Below are positions 23,960 through 35,029 of a DNA stretch of 64,000 nucleotides, piece after piece (position 1 is the first letter of the stretch; every line of letters begins with the position of its first letter). The translations under genes and the position numbers were made by a program. The notes below the pieces were generated by a model. That model was not told the DNA's origin. It did no database searches and was given only the letters and a program-made list of their open reading frames with translations. The DNA is from Sulfurimicrobium lacus (GTDB lineage: Bacteria > Pseudomonadota > Gammaproteobacteria > Burkholderiales > Sulfuricellaceae): contig NZ_AP022853.1 in NCBI RefSeq assembly GCF_011764585.1, positions 3,629,501 through 3,693,500 of the forward strand, read 5' to 3'.

Positions 23960-26863
23960 ATGCCCACCCAACCTACCGAGACCGGAGCGCGCCTCGCGCT
24001 AATCCGGATTCTGCCATGGGCCATTTTATGCCTCGGGCTGGCGCTGACCTACGTGCTGCAGGATGCCACTCGACACGCGGCCAGGCAGTCGCGGCAGGAT
24101 GAGTTCAATTTCCGCGTCGATGAAATCGTCGGCAACATCAACAAGCGCATGCATAACTACGAACAGGTGCTGAGCGGCGCCGCCGGGCTGTTCGCCGCAT
24201 CGCAACCAGTGGGGCGCGGCGAGTTTCGCGCATACGTCAGCGCCCTGAAACTGGCCGGCAAATATCCCGGCATTCAGGGCGTGGGGTTCGCCCTGCTGGT
24301 ACCGCCCGGCGACAAAGGCCGCCACGTCGAACAAATCCGGCAGGAAGGCTTTCCCGGGTACAACATCCGCCCGGAGGGAGACCGCGACATCTATACCCCG
24401 ATCGTTTTCCTCGAGCCGTTCGACTGGCGCAACCAGCGCGCCTTCGGCTACGACATGTTCGCCCAGCCAACACGCCGCGCCGCCATGGCACAAGCACGCG
24501 ACGAAAGCAGCACCATCATTTCCGGCAAGGTGAAATTGCTGCAGGAAACCGAAAAAGACAGCCAACCCGGCTTCCTGATGTATGTGCCGGTCTATCGCAA
24601 CCATGCGCCCATCGAAACGCCCGAACAGCGCCGTGCCAATCTGGTGGGTTGGGTTTATGCCCCCTTCCGCATGAACGACCTGATGAAAGGGATACTGGGC
24701 CAGCATTTCGGCGAGATCAAGCAGTCCTTCGACCTGGAAATCCACGATGGCGATGCGGCTGTCCCCGACAAATTGATGTATGACTCGGAAAAATCCGCCG
24801 ACAAAGCCGCCGCGGCATTCAAAGTAACCAAAAGCATCAGCCTGTTCGGGCACGACTGGACGGTGACCGTCTATTCCATGCCGGCCTTCGATGCCCAGGT
24901 AAAAAGCGAAAAAGCATTGATCATCGCCCTTTCGGGCAGTGCTGGCAGCGTGTTGCTGGCGCTCGTGGTATGGCTGCTGGTGACAGCACGCGCAAGCGCG
25001 CTGGTCGTGGCGGAAGACATGACACGCGCGCTGCACCTCCTGAGCGACTGCAACATGACCCTGGTGCAGGCGGAAGACGAGCACAAACTGCTGGCTGAAA
25101 TCTGCCGCCTGATCGTAGAACGCGGCGGCTATCTCATGGCCTGGGTTGGCTATGCGGAACAGGATGAAGCCAGGACCGTGCGCCCGATCGCGGAATTCGG
25201 CTTCGAAGACGGCTATCTCGACACCGTCGACATCACCTGGGCGGATAGCGAGCGAGGCCAGGGGCCGACCGGCACCTCGATCCGCAATGGACGCACCGAA
25301 ATCAACCAGAACGTGCTCATCAACCCCAGGATGGCACCCTGGCGCGAAGCCGCGATCAAGCGCGGATACCAGTCCAGCATTTCGCTGCCGCTGGTAAACG
25401 AGGGAAAGGTTCTGGGTGCGCTTGCCATCTATGCGCGCGCGCCGCTCGCCTTCAACCCGGAAGAAGTCCGTCTCCTGGAGGAACTCGCCGGCGACCTCGC
25501 CTTCGGGATCGTCACGCTGCGCACCCGAACCGAACGGGCAGCCGCCGAGGCACGCGCGAGCTTTCTCGCCCATTATGATCCGCTCACCCACCTGCCCAAC
25601 CACCTGTTGCTGCGCGACCGCTTCGCGCAGGCGCTGGCTATTTCCGAGCACGAGCAGTCTGGCCTGGCCCTGCTCTACCTCGACATGGACAATTTCCAGC
25701 AGGTCAACGACAGCCTCGGGCACGATGTCGGCGACCAATTGCTGGTCAAGGCGGTGGAACGGCTGCAGCACTGCCTGCGCGACACCGACACCATCAGCCG
25801 CCAGAGCGGGGATGAGTTCACCATTCTGCTCAGCAGCATCGGCGATTTCAGCGCGGTGGCGCGCATCGCCGGCAATATCCTCAACGCCTTTGCCGAGCCG
25901 ATCAGTATCGGCGAGCATGTGCTGAACACCTCCTTCAGCATCGGCATCAGCCTGATGCCCAACGACGGGCTGGATTTCGATACCCTGCTCAAGAAGGCCG
26001 ATACCGCGGTTTATCACGCCAAGGGCGCCGGGCGGAACACCTACCGCTTCTTTACCCGGAAGATGAACGAGGGTGCGCTGGAGCAAATCCGGCTGCAAGG
26101 GCAGCTGCATAGCGCGGTCAAAAACCAGGAGTTCCTGCTCCACTACCAGCCGCAGATCGACATCGGCAGCGGCCGCATCGTCGGCGCCGAAGCCTTGGTG
26201 CGCTGGCAGCACCCGCTCGACGGGCTGGTCTCTCCGGCACGTTTCATCCCGCTGGCGGAAGACAGCGGCCATATCATCCAGATCGGCGAATGGGTGCTGA
26301 ACGAAGCCTGCCGCCAGGCGCGAGCCTGGCAGGATCTCGGCCTCGATCCGGTGGTGATGGCGGTCAACCTCTCGGCCCTGCAATTCAAGCGCGGCAACGT
26401 GCTGGAGATGACCAAGGCCGCGCTCCTGCGCTCAGGGCTGGCGCCGGCCCACCTCGAGCTGGAGCTGACCGAATCGATTCTGCTGCAGGACGTGGAGACC
26501 ACTATGCAGACTCTGGACAGCCTGAAAGCATTGGGGGTGAGGCTGTCCATCGACGACTTCGGCACCGGATATTCCAGCCTGTCCTACCTCAAACGCCTGG
26601 CGGTGGACAAGCTCAAGATCGACCAGTCATTCGTGCGCGACCTGGTCACGGACGCGGGCGATGCGGCCATCGTTAAAGCTGTCATTCAACTGGGGCAGGC
26701 CCTGCAGCTTTCGGTCATCGCCGAAGGGGTGGAAACCGAAGCGCAGTTGGCTTTCCTGGCAAATGCAGGCTGTGACGAAATCCAGGGCTACCTGTTCAGC
26801 CGCCCGGTCCCCGCCGCGGAGTTTGCCGCCTTGCTCGAAAAAGGTTCGCTCGCCCCCGCCTGA
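23960..26863 (+). CDS. CHASE-GAF-GGDEF(SGDEF)-EAL membrane protein
   Basis: 967 residues. TM1 ~12-33, periplasmic CHASE domain ~65-250, TM2 ~319-342, cytoplasmic GAF ~360-520, GGDEF-type domain ~540-700 and EAL ~715-960. The cyclase signature reads SGDEF (616-620), with the first Gly replaced by Ser; an inhibitory RxxD site (607-610) is kept. The EAL side is intact (EAL 744-746, [14 protein letters not shown]). Cyclic-di-GMP hydrolysis is the safer prediction; synthesis is uncertain. The CHASE region closely matches the split kinase at 56444-57265, and the GAF matches the 2570 protein. It ends 15 nt from the convergent xthA. Confidence 0.92.
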   Translation: MPTQPTETGARLALIRILPWAILCLGLALTYVLQDATRHAARQSRQDEFNFRVDEIVGNINKRMHNYEQVLSGAAGLFAASQPVGRGEFRAYVSALKLAGKYPGIQGVGFALLVPPGDKGRHVEQIRQEGFPGYNIRPEGDRDIYTPIVFLEPFDWRNQRAFGYDMFAQPTRRAAMAQARDESSTIISGKVKLLQETEKDSQPGFLMYVPVYRNHAPIETPEQRRANLVGWVYAPFRMNDLMKGILGQHFGEIKQSFDLEIHDGDAAVPDKLMYDSEKSADKAAAAFKVTKSISLFGHDWTVTVYSMPAFDAQVKSEKALIIALSGSAGSVLLALVVWLLVTARASALVVAEDMTRALHLLSDCNMTLVQAEDEHKLLAEICRLIVERGGYLMAWVGYAEQDEARTVRPIAEFGFEDGYLDTVDITWADSERGQGPTGTSIRNGRTEINQNVLINPRMAPWREAAIKRGYQSSISLPLVNEGKVLGALAIYARAPLAFNPEEVRLLEELAGDLAFGIVTLRTRTERAAAEARASFLAHYDPLTHLPNHLLLRDRFAQALAISEHEQSGLALLYLDMDNFQQVNDSLGHDVGDQLLVKAVERLQHCLRDTDTISRQSGDEFTILLSSIGDFSAVARIAGNILNAFAEPISIGEHVLNTSFSIGISLMPNDGLDFDTLLKKADTAVYHAKGAGRNTYRFFTRKMNEGALEQIRLQGQLHSAVKNQEFLLHYQPQIDIGSGRIVGAEALVRWQHPLDGLVSPARFIPLAEDSGHIIQIGEWVLNEACRQARAWQDLGLDPVVMAVNLSALQFKRGNVLEMTKAALLRSGLAPAHLELELTESILLQDVETTMQTLDSLKALGVRLSIDDFGTGYSSLSYLKRLAVDKLKIDQSFVRDLVTDAGDAAIVKAVIQLGQALQLSVIAEGVETEAQLAFLANAGCDEIQGYLFSRPVPAAEFAALLEKGSLAPA

Positions 26864-26878
26864 GCGCACGGCGCGCGA

Positions 26879-27658
26879 TCAGCTCGGCCAGTCGTAATCG
26901 ATTAGCAGCGGGGCGTGGTCGGAGAAACGTTCCGCCTTGTAAACGCTGGCGGCGGCGGCCTTCTCCGCGATACCGGGCGTGGCGATCTGGTAGTCGATGC
27001 GCCAGCCCACGTTTTTGGCCCAGGCCTGCCCGCGGTTGGACCACCAGGTGTAGGCTTCGCCGGTCGCCTCGGGTTGCAGGCGACGGTACACGTCGACCCA
27101 GCCGACCTGGTCGAAAACATGGGTCAGCCAGGCGCGTTCCTCGGGCAGGAAACCGGAGTTTTTCTGGTTCGATTTCCAGTTCTTGAGGTCGATTTCCTTG
27201 TGGGCGATGTTCCAGTCGCCGCACAGGATGATTTCCCGCCCGCTCGCCTTGAGTTCGCGCAGGTGCGGCAGGAAGCGTTCGAGGAAATAGAATTTCACCT
27301 GCTGGCGCTCTTCCGAGCTGGAACCGGAGGGCAGGTAGAGCGAGATCACCGACAGATTGCCGAAATCCGCCTGAAGATAGCGTCCCTCGGCATCGATATC
27401 GGCGATGCCCAGCCCTTCGACCACCCTGTCGGGTTCGCGCCGCGAGTAGATGCCCACCCCGCTGTAGCCCTTCTTTTCGGCATAGTGGAAACAGCCGTGG
27501 AAGCCCGCCGGCTGGAGCATTTCCGGGCGCATATCGGCAGCCTGGGCCTTGAGTTCCTGCAGGCACACCACGTCGGCGTCCTGCCCGGCCAGCCAGTCGA
27601 AAAACCCTTTGCTGGCGGCGGAGCGGATGCCATTTAGATTTACAGATATAATGCGCAA
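26879..27658 (-). CDS. xthA: Exodeoxyribonuclease III / AP endonuclease
   Basis: 259 residues. The metal and catalytic residues of the EEP nuclease family are in place: SVNLNGIRSA, LQELKAQ (metal Glu), GYSGVGIYSR, CGDWNIAHKEIDLKNW (Asp/Asn pair) and the terminal SDHAPLL (catalytic Asp-His). It cuts DNA at abasic sites and degrades from 3' ends in base-excision repair. It is divergent from pyrE with only 25 bp between the two start codons. Confidence 0.95.
   Translation of the reverse strand: MRIISVNLNGIRSAASKGFFDWLAGQDADVVCLQELKAQAADMRPEMLQPAGFHGCFHYAEKKGYSGVGIYSRREPDRVVEGLGIADIDAEGRYLQADFGNLSVISLYLPSGSSSEERQQVKFYFLERFLPHLRELKASGREIILCGDWNIAHKEIDLKNWKSNQKNSGFLPEERAWLTHVFDQVGWVDVYRRLQPEATGEAYTWWSNRGQAWAKNVGWRIDYQIATPGIAEKAAAASVYKAERFSDHAPLLIDYDWPS
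27647..27652 (+). promoter_or_regulatory. TATAAT -10 element for pyrE inside xthA
   Basis: A consensus TATAAT lies 32 nt before the pyrE ATG, within the first codons of the divergent xthA. The 17-nt-upstream hexamer is not a recognisable -35. With only 25 bp between the genes, pyrE's promoter has to overlap the xthA coding region, which makes this the best candidate. Confidence 0.4.
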
Positions 27659-27683
27659 GATTCGTCCTTAAAACTGATTGAAC

Positions 27684-28325
27684 ATGACCGACTTTAGACA
27701 GGAATTCATCGAATTCGCGATTCAGCGCAACGTGTTGTGCTTCGGCGAATTCAAGACCAAGGCAGGGCGTCTTTCTCCCTACTTCTTCAACGCCGGCTTG
27801 TTCAACGACGGCGTGGCCCTGCAAAAACTCGGGCAATTTTACGCCAAAGCCATTGTCGCTGCCGGTGTTCAGTTCGACATGCTGTTCGGCCCGGCCTACA
27901 AGGGCATTCCTTTGGTGGCGGCGATCGCCATCGCGCTGGCCGAGCAGGGGCGCAACGTGCCTTTCTGCTTCAACCGCAAGGAAGCCAAGGACCACGGCGA
28001 AGGCGGCTCGCTGATCGGCGCACCGTTGCAGGGCCGGGTACTGATCGTCGACGACGTGATTTCCGCCGGAACCTCGGTGCGCGAATCGGTCGAGCTGATC
28101 CGTCAGCACGGCGCGCAACCCTGCGGCGTGGCGATCGCCATCGACCGCATGGAACGCGGCAGCGGAACGCTCTCGGCGGTGCAGGAAGTCAGCCAGAACT
28201 ACGGCATGCCCGTTATCAGTATCAGCGACCTGGACAGCCTGATCGGCTATCTGCAAAGCCACCCCGGAATGGCCGCAAACGGTGCGGCAGTTGCCGCCTA
28301 CCGCGAACAATATGGTGTTAAATAA
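27684..28325 (+). CDS. pyrE: Orotate phosphoribosyltransferase
   Basis: 213 residues from ATG 27684 (an in-frame TTG two codons earlier is unlikely). PRPP-binding loop [18 protein letters not shown], flexible-loop [11 protein letters not shown], and the N-terminal [16 protein letters not shown] are diagnostic. It makes OMP from orotate and PRPP in pyrimidine synthesis in the cytoplasm. The DUF4124 gene follows after 10 nt and may be co-transcribed. Confidence 0.96.
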   Translation: MTDFRQEFIEFAIQRNVLCFGEFKTKAGRLSPYFFNAGLFNDGVALQKLGQFYAKAIVAAGVQFDMLFGPAYKGIPLVAAIAIALAEQGRNVPFCFNRKEAKDHGEGGSLIGAPLQGRVLIVDDVISAGTSVRESVELIRQHGAQPCGVAIAIDRMERGSGTLSAVQEVSQNYGMPVISISDLDSLIGYLQSHPGMAANGAAVAAYREQYGVK

Positions 28326-28335
28326 GGACGAATTC

Positions 28336-28998
28336 GTGAAAAAACTGACTCTTCTGATCGCCGCCACCCTCTGTGCCGGCATGGCCCATGCAGCGCCCCT
28401 GAAAAAATGCGTCGACGACAAGGGACGCGTCTACTACGGCGATGCCATCCCCGCCGACGTGCTGGACAAATGCCGCAGCAGCAGCGAGCTGTCGCGCGAG
28501 GGCATGGAGAAAAAGAAGACCCGCTATCTCACCGAGGAAGAACGCAAAGCCCGGGAAGGCGAGGCGGCGCAGCAGAAACTGGACGAGGAAAAAGCCAAGG
28601 AACAGAAGCGCCGTGACAAGGCTTTGCTGGACACCTACGCCAGCGAAAAGGAAATCAACCTGTCGCGCGACCGCAACCTGCAAGCCGCGCAGACCCAGAT
28701 CGACGGCAGCCAGATGCGCGCCAAATCGGCGCAAGACCGCGCCGCAGAACTGCGCAAGCAGGCCGAAGGTTTCGCCAAAATCAAAAAGCCGGTTCCCGCC
28801 TACCTGAACGAGGAGCTCAAGCGCGCGGAAAATGAATTCAGGACTTCCAGCGAAACCGTGGCGAAATGGCGCGAGGAATATAAGGATATCCAGGCGCGCT
28901 TCGAAGAAGACAAGAGACGCTTCCGCGAGCTGAAAGGTTACCCGCCCGAACAACCGGCCGCAGCGGCGCCGCAGGCTCCGGTCAAAACCACAAAATAA
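28336..28998 (+). CDS. DUF4124-type secreted coiled-coil protein
   Basis: 220 residues from GTG 28336, preceded by AAGGA. Signal peptide residues 1-19 (LTLLIAATLCAGMAHA, cut after AHA). The next ~25 residues (PLKKCVDDKGRVYYGDAIPA) are the DUF4124 pattern, a short periplasmic motif with a conserved Lys/Cys-Val-Asp-x-x-G-x-x-x-Y. The rest is highly charged and helical (long Glu/Lys/Arg coiled coil to ~200), ending in a Pro/Ala tail. Function unknown. A strong terminator follows at once. Confidence 0.82.
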   Translation: MKKLTLLIAATLCAGMAHAAPLKKCVDDKGRVYYGDAIPADVLDKCRSSSELSREGMEKKKTRYLTEEERKAREGEAAQQKLDEEKAKEQKRRDKALLDTYASEKEINLSRDRNLQAAQTQIDGSQMRAKSAQDRAAELRKQAEGFAKIKKPVPAYLNEELKRAENEFRTSSETVAKWREEYKDIQARFEEDKRRFRELKGYPPEQPAAAAPQAPVKTTK

Positions 28999-29008
28999 GG
29001 GGCCATAA

Positions 29009-29036
29009 AAAAACGGGGGCTGCGGCCCCCGTTTTT
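29009..29036. terminator. Strong bidirectional rho-independent terminator
   Basis: Twelve-bp perfect arms (29009-29020 and 29025-29036) around a TGCG loop: a GC core CGGGGGC/GCCCCCG flanked by an A-run on the left and a T-run on the right. It therefore looks like a terminator on both strands. It sits between the convergent DUF4124 gene and gatB. Confidence 0.93.
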
Positions 29037-29068
29037 CGTTTCCGGAATGCGAAACGTCGTGGCACCGT

Positions 29069-30505
29069 TCAGCCGGCCAGCTTCTTCTTCATGATGTCGT
29101 TGAGCTGAGCCGGGTTGGCCTTGCCCTTGCTGGCTTTCATCGCCTGACCGACGAAGAAGCCGAACATCTTTTCCTTGCCGCTGCGGTATTCGGCCACCTG
29201 CGCCGGGTTGGCGGCGATGATGTCGTCGATGATTTTTTCGATCGCGCCGCTATCGGAAATCTGCTTCAGACCCCTGGCTTCGATGATCGCGTCGGCGTCA
29301 CCCTCGCCGTTCCACATCGCCTCGAAGACTTCCTTGGCGATCTTGCCGGAAATAGTGCTGTCCTGGACGCGCTTGAGCAGGCCGGCAAGCTGGGTGCTGG
29401 AAACCGGGCTGGCGCCGATGTCGAGGTCGTTTTTGTTGAGCGCGGCGGACAGGTCGCCCATCAGCCAGTTGGCCACGAGTTTCGCATCTCCGCCCAACGC
29501 CGCCACCGTGGCCTCGAAATAATCGGCCAGCTCGCGCGCAGCGGTAAGCGCGCCGGCGTCATAGGCCGGCAGTCCGAATTGCGACATGAAGCGTTCGCGC
29601 TTGGCCTGGGGCAATTCGGGCAGCGCAGTGCGCACCTGCTCGATATAGGCGTCGCTCACCGCCAGCGGCAGCAGGTCGGGGTCGGGGAAATAGCGGTAGT
29701 CATTGGCCTCTTCCTTGGAGCGCATGGAACGCGTCTCGTTGCGCTCCGAATCGTAGAGCCGGGTTTCCTGCACGATCCTGCCGCCGTCCTCGATGATCTC
29801 GATCTGGCGCTGCACCTCGAACTCGATCGCCTTTTCCATGAACTTGAACGAGTTGAGGTTCTTGATCTCGCAGCGCGTGCCGAGCGTCTCCACCCCCAGC
29901 GGGCGCACCGAGACGTTGGCATCGCAGCGGAACGAGCCTTCCTGCATGTTGCCGTCGCAGATGCCGATCCAGCGCACCAGCGAATGCAGCGCCTTGGCAT
30001 AGGCCACCGCCTCCTGCGCGCTGCGGATGTCCGGCTCGGTGACGATCTCGATCAGCGGCGTGCCGGCACGGTTGAGGTCGATGCCGCTCATGCCGTGGAA
30101 ATCCTCGTGCAGGGATTTTCCGGCGTCTTCTTCCATGTGGGCGCGGGTAATGCGGATATCCTTCTCATAATCGCCCATCTGGATACGCAGCGTGCCGCCC
30201 TCGGCCACGATGGGCAGCTCGAGCTGGGTGGTCTGGTAGCCTTTGGGCAGATCCGGGTAAAAGTAGTTTTTGCGCTCGAACACCGATTTGCGATTAATGC
30301 GCGCGCCGACTGCCAGGCCGAACTTGACCGCCTTTTCCGCCGCCGCACGATTGAATACCGGCAACACGCCGGGCAGGGCGATATCCACCGCGCAGGCCTG
30401 GGTGTTAGGTTCGGCGCCATAAGCGGTGGCCGCCCCGGAGAAAATCTTGGTCACGGTGTTGAGTTGGGCGTGCGTTTCCAGCCCGATCACGACTTCCCAT
30501 TGCAT
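29069..30505 (-). CDS. gatB: Asp-tRNA(Asn)/Glu-tRNA(Gln) amidotransferase subunit B
   Basis: 478 residues from ATG 30505, preceded by AAGGAG; the frame runs further upstream through a repeat (giving SLLTAHCS-type spurious text) and that extension is rejected. Landmarks: [52 protein letters not shown], ending with the YqeY-like tail [15 protein letters not shown]. GatB binds the mischarged tRNA and with GatA/GatC amidates it. It implies that AsnRS and/or GlnRS function is supplied by the indirect route. Last gene of gatC-gatA-gatB. Confidence 0.96.
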   Translation of the reverse strand: MQWEVVIGLETHAQLNTVTKIFSGAATAYGAEPNTQACAVDIALPGVLPVFNRAAAEKAVKFGLAVGARINRKSVFERKNYFYPDLPKGYQTTQLELPIVAEGGTLRIQMGDYEKDIRITRAHMEEDAGKSLHEDFHGMSGIDLNRAGTPLIEIVTEPDIRSAQEAVAYAKALHSLVRWIGICDGNMQEGSFRCDANVSVRPLGVETLGTRCEIKNLNSFKFMEKAIEFEVQRQIEIIEDGGRIVQETRLYDSERNETRSMRSKEEANDYRYFPDPDLLPLAVSDAYIEQVRTALPELPQAKRERFMSQFGLPAYDAGALTAARELADYFEATVAALGGDAKLVANWLMGDLSAALNKNDLDIGASPVSSTQLAGLLKRVQDSTISGKIAKEVFEAMWNGEGDADAIIEARGLKQISDSGAIEKIIDDIIAANPAQVAEYRSGKEKMFGFFVGQAMKASKGKANPAQLNDIMKKKLAG

Positions 30506-30521
30506 TTTGAAACTCCTTGGG

Positions 30522-30589
30522 GAGCAGTGAGCGGTAAGCAGTGAGCCGAGCCACCGCTTACCGCTCACCGCTCACTGTTCACTATTCAC
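30522..30589. repeat. Heptamer inverted repeat between gatB and gatA
   Basis: GCAGTGA/GCGGTAA units (30522-30547) face ACCGCTT/ACCGCTC/ACTGTTC units (30553-30589), so the transcript can fold into a stem. The gatA stop codon (30582-30584) lies inside the right arm. Same type as the repeat at 14632-14699. Confidence 0.85.
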
Positions 30590-32039
30590 ACAGCGGCGGC
30601 AGCCGCACATGCCAATCCGTCGCCAGCTGGTACTGGTGCGCCACGTTCAGCATTTTCGCCTCGGCGAAGTAGTTGCCGACGATCTGCAAGCCAACCGGCA
30701 GGCCGTTGTCACCGAATCCGCAGGGCACGGACATGCCCGGCAGGCCGGCCAGGTTGACCGCGATGGTGTAGATGTCGGACAAATACATCGAGACCGGGTC
30801 ATCGCTCTTTTCGCCCAGCTTGAAGGCGGTGGTCGGCGCGGTCGGGCCCATGATCACGTCGCATTGCCTGAACGCCTGTTCGAAATCCTGGGCGATCAGG
30901 CGGCGCAATTTTTGCGCCTTGATGTAATAGGCGTCGTAGTAGCCGGCGGACAGCACGTAAGTGCCGATCATGATGCGCCGCTTCACTTCCGTGCCGAAGC
31001 CCTGAGCGCGTGTTTTCTGGTACATGTCCGCAAGGTCGCCGTATTCCGGGGCGCGGTAGCCGTAGCGCACGCCGTCGTAACGGGCCAGGTTGGAACTGGC
31101 CTCCGCCGGTGCCAGCACGTAGTACACCGGGATGGAGAGGCGCGTGTTGGGCAGGCTGATTTCGACGGTTTCCGCACCGAGCCGGCGATATTCGGCGAGC
31201 GCGGCTTCCACCGCCCGGGCCACGTCGGCGGACAGACCTTCGGCGAAGTATTCCCGGGGCAGGCCGATTCTCAGACCCTTGAGTGGCCGATTCAGGTCGC
31301 GCGCGTAATCCTCCTTGTCGCGCTCCAGGCTGGTGGAATCGCGGCTGTCGAAGCCGGCCATGACATTGAGCAACAGGGCGCAATCCTCGGCACTTTTCGC
31401 CATCGGGCCGCCCTGGTCGAGCGACGAGGCGAAGGCGATCATGCCGTAGCGCGACACCGTGCCGTAAGTCGGCTTGATGCCGGTGATGCCGGTCAGCGCT
31501 GCGGGCTGGCGGATCGAGCCGCCGGTGTCGGTGCCGGTCGCGGCCGGCGCCAGGCGGGCCGCCACGGCTGCGGCGGAACCGCCGGAGCTGCCGCCGGGGA
31601 CGACGCTCACATTCCAGGGATTTTTCACCTGGCCGAAGAACGAGGTTTCGTTGCTTGACCCCATGGCGAACTCGTCCATGTTGGTCTTGCCCAGATTCAC
31701 CGCGCCGGCGCGGTCGAACTGTTCGATCACGTGCGCGTTGTAAGGTGACACGAAATTGGACAGCATTTTCGAGCCGCAGGTGGAAAGCCAGCCCTGGGCA
31801 CAAAATATGTCTTTCTGGGCGATGGGAATGCCGCAGAGCGGCGTGGCATTTCCGGCCGCGATCAACGCGTCCGCGGCACGGGCCTGAGCCAGGCTTTTTT
31901 CCGCATCCAGGGTGATGAAGGCGTTGAGCGTGGGGTTGAGCGCGTCGATACGCTGCAGGAAAGTCTGCGTCAGCTCGACGCTGGAGATTTTTTTCTCCGC
32001 CAGCAGGCTGGAGAGTTCCTTGAGACTGGCGTTTAACAT
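30582..32039 (-). CDS. gatA: Asp-tRNA(Asn)/Glu-tRNA(Gln) amidotransferase subunit A
   Basis: 485 residues. Amidase-signature catalytic triad visible: Lys76 in [11 protein letters not shown], Ser151 in [14 protein letters not shown], and nucleophile Ser175 in [13 protein letters not shown]. GatA releases ammonia from glutamine for transamidation of mischarged tRNA. Its start overlaps the gatC stop by one base (32039). The last codons and the stop lie in a heptamer repeat, so the final residues (CE) may be repeat-derived. Confidence 0.97.
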   Translation of the reverse strand: MLNASLKELSSLLAEKKISSVELTQTFLQRIDALNPTLNAFITLDAEKSLAQARAADALIAAGNATPLCGIPIAQKDIFCAQGWLSTCGSKMLSNFVSPYNAHVIEQFDRAGAVNLGKTNMDEFAMGSSNETSFFGQVKNPWNVSVVPGGSSGGSAAAVAARLAPAATGTDTGGSIRQPAALTGITGIKPTYGTVSRYGMIAFASSLDQGGPMAKSAEDCALLLNVMAGFDSRDSTSLERDKEDYARDLNRPLKGLRIGLPREYFAEGLSADVARAVEAALAEYRRLGAETVEISLPNTRLSIPVYYVLAPAEASSNLARYDGVRYGYRAPEYGDLADMYQKTRAQGFGTEVKRRIMIGTYVLSAGYYDAYYIKAQKLRRLIAQDFEQAFRQCDVIMGPTAPTTAFKLGEKSDDPVSMYLSDIYTIAVNLAGLPGMSVPCGFGDNGLPVGLQIVGNYFAEAKMLNVAHQYQLATDWHVRLPPLCE

Positions 32040-32326
32040 TATTCAATAACCTTGGGAACAAGATACAGGCCCGCTTCGACCTGCGGCGCCACGGCCTGGT
32101 AGGCCTCGCGGCGGTTGGCTTCGCTCACGACATCCTCGCGCAGGCGCAGCACCACGTCCTGAGCGTGCGCCATCGGTTCGATGCCGTCCGTATTCACCGC
32201 CTGCATTTCCTCCACCAGCCCCAGAATGCTGGAAAGCTGCGTGAGATAGCCTTGCGCCTCGCTCTCGCCCACCTCGATGCGGGCCAGATGAGCGATGCGT
32301 TTTACATCGTCCAGCGTCAATGACAT
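32039..32326 (-). CDS. gatC: Asp-tRNA(Asn)/Glu-tRNA(Gln) amidotransferase subunit C
   Basis: 95 residues from ATG 32326; GAGGTG lies 6 nt upstream. A GTG at 32335 in the same frame is part of that ribosome site and is rejected. Text such as [17 protein letters not shown] and [23 protein letters not shown] is typical GatC, the small stabilising subunit of the GatCAB complex. First gene of the gat operon, divergent from mreB. Confidence 0.95.
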   Translation of the reverse strand: MSLTLDDVKRIAHLARIEVGESEAQGYLTQLSSILGLVEEMQAVNTDGIEPMAHAQDVVLRLREDVVSEANRREAYQAVAPQVEAGLYLVPKVIE

Positions 32327-32365
32327 AAAATTCACCTCGGGTATAACTTATTAAAACCTGCTTAA

Positions 32366-33466
<1,101 letters not shown>

Positions 33467-33467
33467 G

Positions 33468-33555
33468 TAGCTGTCAGCCATCAGCGGTCTGTTTTTTGTG
33501 CGCGGCCCTGCCGCGTGTTTTTGCTGAAAGCTGATGGCTGAAAGCTGATGGCTAA
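33468..33555. repeat. Heptamer inverted repeat plus GC hairpin between mreB and mreC
   Basis: The left arm 33468-33485 (TCAGCCATCAGC units) pairs with 33530-33546, and a further direct copy of the right arm follows. In the loop, CGCGGC/GCCGCG (33501-33515) forms a perfect 6-bp stem followed by a T-run. This could attenuate transcription between mreB and mreC, an arrangement that would keep MreB in excess. Confidence 0.75.
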
Positions 33556-33563
33556 ATAGCCCC

Positions 33564-34427
33564 ATGGATCACGAGCCATTTTTCAAGCGCGGCCCCAGCC
33601 CTTTAGCAAGGCTGGCGTTTTTCGGCCTGCTTTCCATTATTCTGATGGCTGTCGACGCGCGCTTCAATCAACTCGAGCCGTTGCGCCAGGGCGTGGGACT
33701 GGCTCTGCACCCCTTGCAGCAGATCGCCAACAGCCCGCTCGCCCTGTCGCGCCGTGCGAGCGACTTTTTCGTCACTCAGAGCCAGCTCGCGGGCGAAAAC
33801 GACCGCCTCAAACAGCAACAGCTCATGACCGCCGTCCAGGTCCAGCGCAACCAGGCGCTCCAGGCCGAAAATACCTACCTGCGACGCTTGCTTGCCAGCA
33901 GGGAAAAATTCGACGACAGCGCGATTGCTGTCGAGATCATGAGCGACGGACGCGACCCGTTCAGCCGCAAAATCATCGTGGACAAAGGCAGCAGCAGCCA
34001 CGTCCTTCCCGGCCAGGCGGTCATCGACGATATCGGGTTGGTGGGCCAGGTAACACGGGTACAGGTATTGAGCAGCGAAATCACCCTGATTACCGACAAG
34101 GGACAGGCGGTTCCGGTAGAAGTGCTGCGCAACGGCCTGCACGCCATTGCCTTCGGCCATGGCCAGGACAACACCCTGGAACTGGCTTTCATGGCCACCA
34201 ATACCGACATCCAGAACGGTGACAAGCTGGTGACTTCCGGCATAGACGGCACTTATCCGCGCGGCGTGCCGGTTGCTGTCGTGACCCAGATCGAGCGCAA
34301 CGCCGGCTACCCGTTCGCCAAAATCACCTGTACGCCGAGCGCCGGCGTCGATCGTTATCGTAACCTGCTGGTCGTGTCGGCCACGCCACCAAAGGCGAAG
34401 CCGGCAGCGAGCAAGGAACACCAATGA
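33564..34427 (+). CDS. mreC: Rod-shape-determining protein MreC
   Basis: 287 residues. One N-terminal transmembrane segment (~residues 13-30, LARLAFFGLLSIILMAVDA) is followed by a coiled coil (~65-105) and the two beta-barrel periplasmic domains (IVDKGSSSHVLPGQAVID, GLVGQVTRV, LVTSGIDGTYPRGVPVAVV). MreC bridges MreB to the periplasmic wall machinery and activates PBP2. It overlaps mreD by ATGA. Confidence 0.96.
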   Translation: MDHEPFFKRGPSPLARLAFFGLLSIILMAVDARFNQLEPLRQGVGLALHPLQQIANSPLALSRRASDFFVTQSQLAGENDRLKQQQLMTAVQVQRNQALQAENTYLRRLLASREKFDDSAIAVEIMSDGRDPFSRKIIVDKGSSSHVLPGQAVIDDIGLVGQVTRVQVLSSEITLITDKGQAVPVEVLRNGLHAIAFGHGQDNTLELAFMATNTDIQNGDKLVTSGIDGTYPRGVPVAVVTQIERNAGYPFAKITCTPSAGVDRYRNLLVVSATPPKAKPAASKEHQ

Positions 34428-34930
34428 ACGTCTCCGCACCCGCCCTGACCCGGCCCGTCAGCGTGCAGTTCATGGCCACCAGCCTGTTTGCCGCTGTGAT
34501 GCTGAACCTGCTGCCGTGGCAAGGGGTCGTGCTGCTGGCGCGCCCGGATTTCGTGCTGCTGGTGCTGCTTTACTGGGTGATCCACCAGCCGCTGCGTATC
34601 GGCATGGCTGCAGCATGGGGGCTGGGACTTGTCATGGATGTCGCCGACGGCGCCCTGCTCGGTCAGTATGCATTGTCCTACACCGTCGCCATCTTTCTTG
34701 CCCTGATCCTGCACCGGCGCATCCAGGCTTTCGGTCTGTGGCAACAGGCCCTGCATGTCAGCGTGCTGCTGCTGACAAGCCAGCTGCTGACCCTGTTGGT
34801 GCATCTGGTGAACGGGGCAAGTTTCATCGGCTGGGGGTATTTCCTCGCCACGATCAGCGGTACGCTGCTGTGGCCCGCATTGGGGCTGCTCATTCCACTC
34901 GCACTGAAGCACAAAACCCTGCCCGAATAA
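34424..34930 (+). CDS. mreD: Rod-shape-determining protein MreD
   Basis: 168 residues with about five hydrophobic segments, e.g. FMATSLFAAVMLNLLPW, VLLVLLYWVIHQPLRIGMAA and GLGLVMDVADGALLGQYALS. The RPDFVLLVLLYW and GLVMDV-LLGQ text is typical MreD. It is an inner-membrane partner of MreC. It overlaps mreC at its start. A large imperfect palindrome separates it from mrdA. Confidence 0.95.
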   Translation: MNVSAPALTRPVSVQFMATSLFAAVMLNLLPWQGVVLLARPDFVLLVLLYWVIHQPLRIGMAAAWGLGLVMDVADGALLGQYALSYTVAIFLALILHRRIQAFGLWQQALHVSVLLLTSQLLTLLVHLVNGASFIGWGYFLATISGTLLWPALGLLIPLALKHKTLPE

Positions 34931-35029
34931 TCCTAGAAACCCCAGTTGACCGCTGTGCTGAGTGCGTAATGTTATGGATTCAATAAATTTCTTTACATGC
35001 CATGGCTTCACCCATTTGGTGAGGCAGCT

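Noticed and set aside
30506-30568. N-terminal extension of GatB (SLLTAHCS-type text)
   Set aside because: The extension is translated heptamer repeat; ATG 30505 has an AAGGAG site and gives the family's N-terminus.
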